This document shows positions 57,101 to 64,000 of a stretch of 64,000 bases of DNA, piece after piece (position 1 is the first letter of the stretch; each line of letters opens with the position of its first letter). The notes under the pieces were generated by a model that was not told the DNA's origin, searched no databases, and saw only the letters and a list, made by a program, of their open reading frames with translations. Source of the DNA: a virus; IMG/VR virus record IMGVR_UViG_3300046477_000628, positions 27,501-91,500 of that record. The stretch is one strand, 5' to 3'. A program made the translations under genes and the position numbers.

Positions 57101-57711
57101 TGCACGAAGAGGCCGAGAAGTTGGTCGTCATAGTCGCGGGCAATCTCTGTAGGTCGTTCCGACGAGGCATCGCGGATCGGTCCGACCTCGAACAAGAGGG
57201 CAGGATGCAGGTGATCCTGTCGATGCGCAAGTACAAGAAGGATCTCAGCAAGGAAAGCACCTACCTGTACAAGTCAGTGAAGGGCAGGATGCTCGACGTG
57301 CTTACCGAATCCATGGGGCCAGCGAGGATTCCCTCTGACGCCCTGTACAAGACCGAGGCCCCGCCAAAATCGACTCGCCGCGCCCACGCGTTGCGGTTCA
57401 GGGACATGAAGTGCGTGTCGCCGTCGGTACTCGACAAGATGGCGAACCTAGGGGGTGACCCTGTGGTTGAACACGCCGAGCACGAAGAGTCGGTGGCGTT
57501 GACCAGAGAGTCTGTCGAGATGCTCACTCAGATCGAGAAAGCGGTCATCGAGGGACTGTTTGGTCTCGACGGCAACCCATGCACTCCGACCGCGTTGGCC
57601 CGCAGGCTTGGCGTCACCTACGAGCGGTTGATCAAGATCAGAACCCGCGGGCTCAGGAAACTCAAGATGTGGCTCAAAGACAAAGGAATCAATGATGATA
57701 GTGGGTATTGA
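57085..57711 (+). CDS. Sigma-70-like factor 1 (short, regions 2 and 4)
   Basis: 208 residues from ATG 57085 (GGAAGGAG five nt upstream). N-terminus EEAEKLVVIVAGNLCRSF, ADRSDLEQEGRMQVILSM and YLYKSVKGRMLDVL resemble sigma region 2; C-terminus TQIEKAVIEGLFGLDG, PTALARRLGVTYERLIKI resembles the region 4 helix-turn-helix. The two are joined by a short linker, as in compact alternative or phage sigma factors. Overlaps its upstream neighbour by 16 nt. Confidence 0.6.
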   Translation: MVSPVMHEEAEKLVVIVAGNLCRSFRRGIADRSDLEQEGRMQVILSMRKYKKDLSKESTYLYKSVKGRMLDVLTESMGPARIPSDALYKTEAPPKSTRRAHALRFRDMKCVSPSVLDKMANLGGDPVVEHAEHEESVALTRESVEMLTQIEKAVIEGLFGLDGNPCTPTALARRLGVTYERLIKIRTRGLRKLKMWLKDKGINDDSGY

Positions 57712-58174
57712 TCCAGGGCAGGACGGCGCGATCGCTTTTATTCGGCCTGGTAGTAGCGTGAATATCTGTGATGTCCACAAGATGCCGCTCTCGGGAAAAG
57801 GCGTTGATTGCGAGGCGATCTGCAAGCTCATCACGATGGCTGGGAACGTGAGTCTGGCAGTCGTAGAATGTGTACATAGTATGCCGAAACAAGGCGTGAG
57901 TTCGTCTTTCCAGTTCGGTCGCACCCTGGGTCGAATCGAAGGTGTGATCCGCACGCTTCGCATTCCTCTCGCGATGCCGACTCCGCAGGCGTGGAAAAAA
58001 CTGGTGCTCGCCGGGACCAAGAAGGATAAGGATGCGGCCATCGACTACGTCAGGCGAATGTACCCGTCGGCACAACTGATCCAGCCTGGTTGCCGTGTCC
58101 CCGACCACAACATCGCAGATTCTGTTTGCCTCGCAGAATTCGGCCGCCTCATGCTACACGGAGGTGGAGTTTGA
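57692..58174 (+). CDS. RuvC-like Holliday junction resolvase
   Basis: 160 residues (ATG 57692 or 57695). MIVGIDPGQDGAIAFI carries the first catalytic Asp in the RNase H fold, VVECVHSMPKQGVSSSFQFG the Glu, and PDHNIADSVCLAEFGRL the C-terminal Asp of phage RuvC proteins. Resolves branched DNA before packaging or in recombination. Its position between two sigma genes suggests expression in the middle period. Confidence 0.8.
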   Translation: MMIVGIDPGQDGAIAFIRPGSSVNICDVHKMPLSGKGVDCEAICKLITMAGNVSLAVVECVHSMPKQGVSSSFQFGRTLGRIEGVIRTLRIPLAMPTPQAWKKLVLAGTKKDKDAAIDYVRRMYPSAQLIQPGCRVPDHNIADSVCLAEFGRLMLHGGGV

Positions 58175-59145
58175 AGTCGCAGCTCAATTCAAAACGCAGG
58201 AATCGAACGCGCGATCACAGGTTGATAACCAGTGAGCCGCTGCTTTCGAGGGACGAGGAGATCGCGCTTGTCGCCAGGATCAAATCCGGCGACGAAGATG
58301 CCAAGAGGAAACTCGTCGAGGCCAATATTCGTCTCGTGATCCAGATCGCCTCCCGCGGGGCCAGATTCAGCGCGGCCTATGACCGAGACGACGCGATCAT
58401 GGAGGGCATTCGCGGCCTCTATCGTGCGGTGGACAAATACGACCCGGACAGGTTCGGCGTCAAGTTTTCGACGTACGCATCATATTGGATCAGGAACTTC
58501 GTCCACAGGGGTTCGATGCGATTCGGAGAACCTGTGAGGAAGCCAGATTACCTGCACTCGCTGCACTCGAAGTGTCGCGGCATCGAGATCAAGAAAGGAA
58601 ATGAGGCCGCGATCATGGAAGCCACCGGCAAGGGGCTCAGTACAGCGTCTATGCTCATCGATGCGTTCGGGAAAGAGGGGCAGCCGCTCTTCTATCCTGG
58701 CGCCCAGAGGACGCCTAGCGGGTTCGAGGATGACTGGGATAGACACGAGGGGAATTTCGTGGTCACCTGTACCGTCGAAGGCGATCAGCACAAGGTGGAC
58801 GACCGAGACGAAGTCGAGTGGCTGATGCGCCTCATGGAAAACCTCTCCGAGCAGGAGCGGTTCATCCTCTACCGGAGATTCGGGTTCGTCGCCACGGAGG
58901 GCGTCCCCTGTGGCCGCGAGCCATCCTGGATTCATATCGGAGCCGAGATGAATCTTGCCGGGTATCAGGCCAGCAAGATCGGCTGGAGGGCCATTCGCAA
59001 GCTCCGCGTGTTCGCCGGGCTCGACGGCGGAGAGAACGGCGACACCCTGGATATGCTGATTGCCAAAAAGAAGCGAATGGTGTCGGGATCAACCCCGTCG
59101 CCAGGAGCCAGTGATGCTGTACCACGAGATCGTGCGTCCGACTGA
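58171..59145 (+). CDS. Sigma-70-like factor 2
   Basis: 324 residues from TTG 58171 with a strong SD (GGAGGTGGAG), overlapping the resolvase stop. LSRDEEIALVARIKSGDEDA, KRKLVEANIRLVIQIASRGA and DRFGVKFSTYASYWIRNFV are region 1.2/2 of primary-type sigma factors, with the aromatic-rich melting helix. LSEQERFILYRRFGF and SWIHIGAEMNLAGYQASKI are a region 4-like end. A 90-residue insert separates them. Likely directs host RNA polymerase to a set of phage promoters. Confidence 0.75.
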   Translation: MKSQLNSKRRNRTRDHRLITSEPLLSRDEEIALVARIKSGDEDAKRKLVEANIRLVIQIASRGARFSAAYDRDDAIMEGIRGLYRAVDKYDPDRFGVKFSTYASYWIRNFVHRGSMRFGEPVRKPDYLHSLHSKCRGIEIKKGNEAAIMEATGKGLSTASMLIDAFGKEGQPLFYPGAQRTPSGFEDDWDRHEGNFVVTCTVEGDQHKVDDRDEVEWLMRLMENLSEQERFILYRRFGFVATEGVPCGREPSWIHIGAEMNLAGYQASKIGWRAIRKLRVFAGLDGGENGDTLDMLIAKKKRMVSGSTPSPGASDAVPRDRASD

Positions 59146-59428
59146 ATCCATCTCGGTCACCATGGGGGCCAGTACCTTCGTGGTCAGAGCCTGCCTGCTC
59201 GACTCCGGATTCAGGGCGGATGTGCTCTGCCCCCGCGGCGGAGATGTGTTCGGGTCGATCAATAGGTTCGTGCTGGCCCTCGGTGAACGTCGAATGGTTT
59301 GCTCGATGCGACGACTGCGATGGGAGGGAGTGGATGGGGTGTTTGTCAGTTTCGACGGCGACCTCGAATGGCATGTTGAGTTCGAGCCCAGACGAATCAA
59401 GATGCGAAGTTTCCGGAGCGGGAATTGA
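59114..59428 (+). CDS. Small protein, function unknown
   Basis: 104 residues from ATG 59114 with CAGGAG upstream; overlaps the sigma gene end by 32 nt. Beta-rich (SISVTMGASTFVVRACLLDS, GVFVSFDGDLEWHVEFEPRR). No family recognised. TGATG coupling with the HNH gene that follows. Confidence 0.5.
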   Translation: MLYHEIVRPTESISVTMGASTFVVRACLLDSGFRADVLCPRGGDVFGSINRFVLALGERRMVCSMRRLRWEGVDGVFVSFDGDLEWHVEFEPRRIKMRSFRSGN

Positions 59429-60036
59429 TGGCACGGCGACGCCCACCCAAGCCATTGGGATTCCATCTCGATGCCGTCGAGCCGTTCATTCACCCGGAGA
59501 ATGGCAAGCGATCATGTCGTTTCTGCCGTGGTCGAGTGGATTCTCCCCGTCGGACGTTCTGCTCGGCGAACTGTGTCGAACAATGGAAACTGAGCACTGA
59601 CTGGAAATATCTCAGGCAAGAGTTGTTCAAGCGTCGTCACGGACGGTGTGAGAAGTGCGGACTCGACATCCTGATGGTCGAGCCATGGTGGTGCGAGAAG
59701 CAGCTCGCCTACGCAAACAAGATCGAACGGGGAGCCAAGGAGCCGGAGTGGAAGCGGTGGAAACCACAGGTTGCCGTCGATGGAGATGGCAGGCCGTGGA
59801 CGTCGGAGTTCTGGGAGAAGCAGGCTGTTTATGCGTATCGGTGGCATCTTGAAAACCATTGCGTCGGCCGTGATGCATTCGATGTTGATCATGTCCTCCC
59901 GGTAAGTATAGGCGGCTCATATTTTGAAATGAGCAATCTGCAAATCCTGTGCTTTCCGGATCATGTGAGGAAGACACGCGAGGATGGCTCGCGAATGGTT
60001 GGAAGAAAGAAGTCTCGAAACCCAAAGGAGAGTTGA
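59428..60036 (+). CDS. HNH endonuclease, zinc-finger type
   Basis: 202 residues from ATG 59428. Cys pairs CRFCRGRVDSPRRTFCSANC and CEKCGLDI precede the HNH core FDVDHVLPVSIGGSYFEMSN, ILCFPDHVRKT. This is the McrA/prophage HNH layout, with a long central region (EPEWKRWKPQVAVDGDG). Could be a DNA repair, packaging-type or homing nuclease. Confidence 0.75.
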   Translation: MARRRPPKPLGFHLDAVEPFIHPENGKRSCRFCRGRVDSPRRTFCSANCVEQWKLSTDWKYLRQELFKRRHGRCEKCGLDILMVEPWWCEKQLAYANKIERGAKEPEWKRWKPQVAVDGDGRPWTSEFWEKQAVYAYRWHLENHCVGRDAFDVDHVLPVSIGGSYFEMSNLQILCFPDHVRKTREDGSRMVGRKKSRNPKES

Positions 60037-60039
60037 TCA

Positions 60040-60540
60040 ATGGAAACGCTGATTGTGGTTCTGATGTGCGCGATGATCGTCCTGGAGCTGCTCATTCTGT
60101 CCGTGCAGTCGAGTTCGGCGAGACTCCTAGCCGACTCCCTGCTGCCCAGCGATGACGAATGCGAGGCCGAGGACCTTGACGACGACGAATCTTCGTGCGA
60201 CGACTGCGACTGTGACTACCCGGAATGCGTTCGGGGTCAGGGGCCGTTGATAATCGTGCACCCGGTTTCGGTCGAGATCGAGTTTTCGGATTCGATGGCG
60301 ACAAAGAAGGTGCCCCTGCTGGCGCAGCCGCACTGCGACCAGAGTCTGGCGATACTGCCCTGTGTGCACGAAGAGGGCAAGCCGAGCACCGAGGACGAAC
60401 TCACCGTCGTGGTCTCGCACGTGACGCAGAACGCTTACTCGTTCTGCCTGCCGGTGGTGTCCTGCTACACCGACCTCAAGGTCGGCGAGTTCCGGGACCG
60501 GCTTCTCAGCGACGGCTGGGAAATCGACGACTCGAACTGA
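60040..60540 (+). CDS. TM-anchored acidic Cys-rich protein
   Basis: 166 residues. N-terminal hydrophobic anchor (METLIVVLMCAMIVLELLIL), then a D/E-rich, Cys-containing stretch (DDECEAEDLDDDESSCDDCD) and a beta-rich domain (LTVVVSHVTQNAYSFCLPVV). Single-span membrane protein; function unknown. No relation to the acidic pair at 51.2 kb is evident beyond composition. Confidence 0.5.
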   Translation: METLIVVLMCAMIVLELLILSVQSSSARLLADSLLPSDDECEAEDLDDDESSCDDCDCDYPECVRGQGPLIIVHPVSVEIEFSDSMATKKVPLLAQPHCDQSLAILPCVHEEGKPSTEDELTVVVSHVTQNAYSFCLPVVSCYTDLKVGEFRDRLLSDGWEIDDSN

Positions 60541-60553
60541 GCGGAGGCGCGAG

Positions 60554-61006
60554 ATGTCGTACGCTACGGTGATTCACGTTCACATTGAAGGCCGGGATCG
60601 GGCGGTGGACGGACTCCTGGAGATATCCATGCCGTTCCCACCGATCCCCGGCATGTGCATCGACGGCATCACCGTGAACGATATCAGCCTGCGCCTGTCG
60701 ATGGTCGCGTGGCACGTGAACCAGGACAAGTTCATGGTCTACACGGAGGGGATCGACCCCGAAGTGCTTGACCGCAAGGTTGAGCGAATCAAGAGGATGT
60801 TCGTCGGCCCGTGGCAGTGGTTCGAGTGCGAGCCAGAACCGGCGTCACCGCCGGCCAAAGCCGAGCCAGTGGCACCCGTGCAGCCCGAATCAAAACAGTC
60901 GGATGTTACCAAGGAAATCTACAAGAACATCATGAAGCGGCGCGGTGGCTCTCTCGAAGAACTGCGTGGCGAGCCACCGCCCAAAGAGGACCCCGATGAC
61001 CCGTGA
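60554..61006 (+). CDS. Small protein with Pro/Glu linker, function unknown
   Basis: 150 residues, SD GCGGAGGCG. A compact N-terminal half (VIHVHIEGRDRAVDGLLEIS, LSMVAWHVNQDKFMVYTEG), then a Pro/Ala/Glu linker (EPASPPAKAEPVAPVQPES) and a charged tail. Its end overlaps the next start by 11 nt. No family recognised. Confidence 0.5.
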   Translation: MSYATVIHVHIEGRDRAVDGLLEISMPFPPIPGMCIDGITVNDISLRLSMVAWHVNQDKFMVYTEGIDPEVLDRKVERIKRMFVGPWQWFECEPEPASPPAKAEPVAPVQPESKQSDVTKEIYKNIMKRRGGSLEELRGEPPPKEDPDDP

Positions 61007-62570
61007 TGAAGCGAAGCAATTGCTGCCTGTGATCCAGGCGTTTGCCGAAGGAAAGACAGTCGAGCACAAGTACGGCGCAAACTCTTCTTGGGAAGCCCGC
61101 AACGAGTACAGATTTGATGCCACTCCAGATAAATACCGCGTCAAGCCCGAGTCTACCCAGGTCATCGCTGCCGAGGATCTTGAGGTTGGCGACATGGTGA
61201 CATCTGATGGTCGCCGATTCGATCCCTACGCGGAGTTGAAGGCTGCTCATGACGGCGGCAAGACGATTCAGATTATGATTGACCCAGAGGAGTGGGTTGA
61301 CTGCGATCCGAGTCCGCTCTTTCTGAATCCCCCATCTTTTTATCGAGTCAAGCCAGACGAGCCCGAGGAGTGGGTGGAGAGATTCGTCGCCTGCGGAGAC
61401 ATTTTCGCAGGAAAACGCGGATATCTAAACACACGCTCAGGCGACTGGATTCAGGAGCGTTTCGGGAACCTGCCCGGCGACGAATACTACGAGGCGGTCT
61501 CCGACATCAGTCGCGGTGACGCCGTCGAAGTCTGCGAGGCCAAGAAGCAGATCAGGCCCAAGAAGGTGGTCGAGTTGCCCGCCGTCTCCCCCGAGGTTTC
61601 CGACGGAAACTTCGACCCGGTGAATCGGCCGAAGCACTACGTGAGCCACGAGTCCGGCAAGGAGTGCATCGACTATGCCGAGCACATGTCGTTCGCTCTC
61701 GGGAACTGCCTAAAATACATCTGGCGACGTGACAGCAAGGACAACATGGTTCAGAATCTCAGGAAGGGACTCTGGTATCTCGATCGAGAGATCAAGAGCC
61801 GCAAGGTTCCGAATTCTCTCTGTCTGCCCCCAGATATCGGACTTGTCCTGGATCACGAACCCGAGCCATTTCGTTCCATCATTGACCTCATCTACGAGAA
61901 CGACGGCGTTCCTGGATGGGGGAGGATTGAAGAGGCACGCGACATGCTCGCCGACGAGATCAGTCGGCTCGACAAAGAGGCCGAGGCTAACAAGCCTGTG
62001 CCGACAGTGCATCACGATGGTGTTGTCACGGTCTCGGTCAAGATTCCAGAGTCGTTCTCGTTATGCTGGGATGACCGAAAACCAGAAGTCACCGAGCACC
62101 CCGATGAGTTCACCGAGGACGAAGAGGGCGAGATGCCCATGTCGGTGAATGAAGTCGAAGACTACATTCTGGGTCTTCTCAAAGAGGCTCCGCGAGACAT
62201 GCGGTGGCTCAGGAAGTGGGTGTGCGACGCAGCCGGGGTTGCCCCAAACCTTTACAATTCGGTGATCCGCTGGCTTCATCACAGCGGATCGATCGAATCT
62301 TACGACGATCATTGGCAGTACGTGGGTTCTACGCCCCCTGTCTCCGAGACCATAGGAGACAAGCAGGTGTCGGTGAAGGATGTCGAGGATGAGATCATCG
62401 GTTTGCTCGTCGAGGCACCGAGACGGATCGGGTGGGTAGGGCACTGGCTGACCACACATAGGTTCATTGATCCAGATCTTGTGGTTAAGGCGATGGTCGA
62501 TCTCCGAGGTCGCGGGCATCTCGTGGATGACTGTAATTTCCTGTATTACAATTGGCATGGAGTGAAATAG
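60996..62570 (+). CDS. Multidomain DUF3310 protein with tandem C-terminal winged-helix-like repeats
   Basis: 524 residues. Two N-terminal units ending in YRVKPE/YRVKPD are present (EYRFDATPDKYRVKP and LFLNPPSFYRVKPD). About 208-265 is a DUF3310-type domain (NRPKHYVSHESGKECIDYAE, ALGNCLKYIWRRDSKDNMVQ), the fold of T7 gp1.7-type nucleotide kinases. The C-terminus has two related units (VNEVEDYILGLLKEAPRDMR and VKDVEDEIIGLLVEAPRRIG) of winged-helix appearance. Fusion of nucleotide and possible DNA-binding parts is unusual. Confidence 0.6.
   Translation: MTRDEAKQLLPVIQAFAEGKTVEHKYGANSSWEARNEYRFDATPDKYRVKPESTQVIAAEDLEVGDMVTSDGRRFDPYAELKAAHDGGKTIQIMIDPEEWVDCDPSPLFLNPPSFYRVKPDEPEEWVERFVACGDIFAGKRGYLNTRSGDWIQERFGNLPGDEYYEAVSDISRGDAVEVCEAKKQIRPKKVVELPAVSPEVSDGNFDPVNRPKHYVSHESGKECIDYAEHMSFALGNCLKYIWRRDSKDNMVQNLRKGLWYLDREIKSRKVPNSLCLPPDIGLVLDHEPEPFRSIIDLIYENDGVPGWGRIEEARDMLADEISRLDKEAEANKPVPTVHHDGVVTVSVKIPESFSLCWDDRKPEVTEHPDEFTEDEEGEMPMSVNEVEDYILGLLKEAPRDMRWLRKWVCDAAGVAPNLYNSVIRWLHHSGSIESYDDHWQYVGSTPPVSETIGDKQVSVKDVEDEIIGLLVEAPRRIGWVGHWLTTHRFIDPDLVVKAMVDLRGRGHLVDDCNFLYYNWHGVK
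61596..61610. repeat. GTTTCCGACGGAAAC palindrome, coding copy
   Basis: Identical to the dyad at 52231, but inside the DUF3310 gene, encoding VSDGN between its N-terminal units and the DUF3310 domain. Confidence 0.6.
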
Positions 62571-63406
62571 TGTCGGCAATAGTTGATATGACCGGCAAGC
62601 GGTTCAATAAGCTGCTTGTGGCGGGAATTCATGGAAGAAACAAGCACCGCCAGATCACGTGGGATTGCACTTGCGACTGCGGCAAACAGTGTGTCGTTCT
62701 CGGTGCCTCACTGAGAACCGGAGCCACGGGGTCTTGCGGATGCCAGAGGCGCGATACGCTTAGGGAGAACAACAGGATTCAACGGCCAGAGGTTTTGCCG
62801 GAATTCATTGTTTGCAAAACATGCGCCCTGGAGAAGCCGGCCTATTGTTTCTACGCAAGGAAGAAAAACTGGACTGGCAGAAGCGCTATTTGCAAAGACT
62901 GTGTTGGCGACAGGGTATCCAAGAAGAAGGGCACGAACCCAGATCTGCTTCGCCGATCCAAGAGAAGGTACTACGACAAGCACAAAGAGTTGATTGCTCA
63001 GAAGCATAAAGAGTACAGGGGGAGGCCAGATTACAAAGAGAAGATGGCAGTCTATCGCAGGAAATGGAATCTAGTCAAGCGATATGGAATCACTGTTCAG
63101 GATTACGATGATATGCTTGAGCGGTCCAATGGCTGCTGCGAGATCTGCAAGAGGAACTTGAGTTGCAGCGACAGTAACTGCTCGCTCCGACCAGCAGTCG
63201 ATCACGACCACGAGACTGGAAGGGTAAGGGGGATTCTTTGTGTCAGGTGCAATGTTGGCCTTGGGGCATTCGGAGACAGCATTTGTTGTCTCAGAGATGC
63301 CATAGACTACCTCGGGAGAAGCGACCGTGAGCAGAGGAACAGTTCAGACGGTGGACAGGGTCTCCAATACGACGGTTTATGCGACAGGAGCGTCGAGGTC
63401 GGCTGA
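62570..63406 (+). CDS. Endonuclease VII-like HNH nuclease with N-terminal zinc ribbon
   Basis: 278 residues from GTG 62570, overlapping the previous TAG. C-terminus: YGITVQDYDDMLERSNGCC, CEICKRNLS, AVDHDHETGRVRGILCVRCN, LGAFGDSICCLRDAIDYL, the recombination endonuclease VII signature (T4 gp49 type), which resolves branched DNA. N-terminus FNKLLVAGIHGRNKHRQITW with CTCDCGKQC and GATGSCGCQRRD is the same module as in the HNH nuclease at 18915. A second resolvase beside RuvC, or a homing relative. Confidence 0.75.
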   Translation: MSAIVDMTGKRFNKLLVAGIHGRNKHRQITWDCTCDCGKQCVVLGASLRTGATGSCGCQRRDTLRENNRIQRPEVLPEFIVCKTCALEKPAYCFYARKKNWTGRSAICKDCVGDRVSKKKGTNPDLLRRSKRRYYDKHKELIAQKHKEYRGRPDYKEKMAVYRRKWNLVKRYGITVQDYDDMLERSNGCCEICKRNLSCSDSNCSLRPAVDHDHETGRVRGILCVRCNVGLGAFGDSICCLRDAIDYLGRSDREQRNSSDGGQGLQYDGLCDRSVEVG

Positions 63407-63824
63407 CGGCGAGGACGAGCGTTTCGAGTTGATCTCGCCGATCGGCCTCAAGAGGTTGGCCAAGACGTACGCAGAGGGAGCAGAGAAGCGAGGAAGGGCG
63501 AACTGGGAAAAAGGGATGGCTATTTCCGATTGCATCAACCGAACAATCCGCCACTGCTACGAGTATCTCTCGGGTGACCGATCCGAGGATCACTTGGCTC
63601 ACGCCGCATGGGGACTGTTCGCCTCGATGCACTCGGAGGCGATGTGGCCCGAACTCAATCGCGGCATGCTTCGCAGTCCAGGCTGCGTTGCTCCTGGCAC
63701 GCCAGATTACAAGGACCCGGTGGATGAGGGTGAGTACCACGAGTCGGTCAAGAACCAGGTAAACATGAGGATGATGGAAGAGATTCACCCGGCTCTCGAA
63801 TCGAGTGGGTTCTCGATCTGCTAA
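63327..63824 (+). CDS. dATP/dGTP diphosphohydrolase-like protein (DUF5664-type)
   Basis: 165 residues from GTG 63327; this overlaps the endonuclease VII gene by 80 nt, so a start near 63351 is possible. RFELISPIGLKRLAKTYAEG, AEKRGRANWEKGMAISDCIN, RHCYEYLSGDRSEDHLAHAAW is the pattern of phage dATP/dGTP diphosphohydrolases. Likely adjusts deoxynucleotide pools; with the HD protein it raises the question of an unusual base in the DNA, though no PurZ is visible. Confidence 0.6.
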   Translation: MSRGTVQTVDRVSNTTVYATGASRSADGEDERFELISPIGLKRLAKTYAEGAEKRGRANWEKGMAISDCINRTIRHCYEYLSGDRSEDHLAHAAWGLFASMHSEAMWPELNRGMLRSPGCVAPGTPDYKDPVDEGEYHESVKNQVNMRMMEEIHPALESSGFSIC

Positions 63825-63826
63825 TC

Positions 63827-63889
63827 GTGTCCAAGGAGATGGTGGACGTGACCAAGCATCTTGAAGATCGCGGCTACGTGATCAACTGA
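63827..63889 (+). CDS. Possible 20-codon micro-ORF
   Basis: GTG-started frame (VSKEMVDVTKHLEDRGYVIN) just after the previous gene; AAGGAG lies inside it, ahead of a second GTG at 63848, so an even shorter product is possible. May be a leader or chance frame. Confidence 0.2.
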   Translation: MSKEMVDVTKHLEDRGYVIN

Positions 63890-63900
63890 GGAGGCCGCGC

Positions 63901-64000
63901 ATGAATACTCTGTGTGTCGTGGTGATGGTTGCTGGGAGCGGATTGATCGCTGGAACCTGCGGGGTGTGGACTGCTATCGGCGTGTCTTTGATGGTCGTCG
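63901..64000 (+). CDS. Small membrane protein, truncated by window end
   Basis: ATG 63901 follows GAGGAGG. The visible 33 residues (MNTLCVVVMVAGSGLIAGTC, then GVWTAIGVSLMVV) are almost entirely hydrophobic with two likely membrane segments. Function unknown. Confidence 0.45.
   Translation, partial: MNTLCVVVMVAGSGLIAGTCGVWTAIGVSLMVV

Noticed and set aside
1-64000. tRNA, rRNA, CRISPR arrays, insertion sequences and integrase
   Set aside because: No cloverleaf with a T-loop-like GTTCRA in place, no regularly spaced direct repeats, no transposase or integrase motifs were seen. A tRNAscan run would be decisive.

Overview
The window is one contiguous piece of a tailed-phage (siphovirus-like) genome, or a prophage still in that form. 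Nearly every gene reads on the + strand, intergenic gaps are short, and ATGA/GTGA/TGATG stop-start overlaps are common. The DNA is GC-rich, and GTG or TTG starts with good Shine-Dalgarno sequences are frequent. No tRNA, rRNA, CRISPR array, transposase or integrase was seen. Large terminase, portal and replicative polymerase are not in the window and must lie outside it. The host cannot be named from sequence. The GC content, the phage-encoded CsrA, the two sigma-like factors and the many Ig-like and glycosidase virion domains would fit an environmental, possibly planctomycete-like host, but this is only inference.

Region 1, about 1-5.8 kb (head): a small membrane protein, an HExxH metallopeptidase, a scaffolding-like coiled coil, a decoration-like protein, the major capsid protein, a minus-strand HNH homing endonuclease and two probable connector proteins. 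Region 2, about 5.8-24.1 kb (adhesins): a series of large, repetitive or modular virion proteins with FN3, Ig-like, LamG, F5/8C, GH43-like and beta-helix domains, interrupted by a second minus-strand HNH gene. Region 3, about 24.1-29.0 kb (tail core and probable lysis): tail tube, a TM/proline-rich protein, a papain-fold peptidase, a holin-like protein, tail-assembly chaperones joined by a clear -1 frameshift site, and the tape measure. Region 4, about 29-45.5 kb (tail tip and more adhesins): morphogenesis proteins, a hub-like protein, cysteine-rich proteins, a 1367-residue LamG/clan GH-A glycosidase/Gly-repeat/tail-terminator fusion and a metallophosphoesterase.

Region 5, about 45.5-46.8 kb, looks like a regulatory switch. 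It holds a small + gene with an intrinsic terminator, a divergent XRE-type repressor that lacks a normal start codon in its frame, and a control region with a large imperfect inverted repeat. Region 6, 46.8-64 kb (early/middle genes): Rad52-like annealing protein, prim-pol, ParB-like protein, SF2 helicase, two very acidic small proteins, a secreted metallopeptidase, a radical-SAM protein, a structured untranslated region followed by an HNH gene, CsrA, a SLOG-fold protein, a GIY-YIG endonuclease, an HD hydrolase, two sigma-like factors flanking a RuvC-like resolvase, further HNH nucleases, a DUF3310 fusion, an endonuclease VII-like protein and a dATP/dGTP diphosphohydrolase-like protein.

The most unusual elements are: (a) a GGxxxGG glycine repeat shared by four virion proteins; (b) a tail-terminator-like domain present twice, each time at the C-terminus of an adhesin, once fused to a glycosidase; (c) phage CsrA preceded by four GGA motifs; (d) a structured RNA-like 5' region with group-I-like topology; (e) recurrent perfect palindromes, one of them an identical 28-bp copy inside a coding sequence; and (f) a repeat-rich insertion flanked by 12-bp direct repeats.
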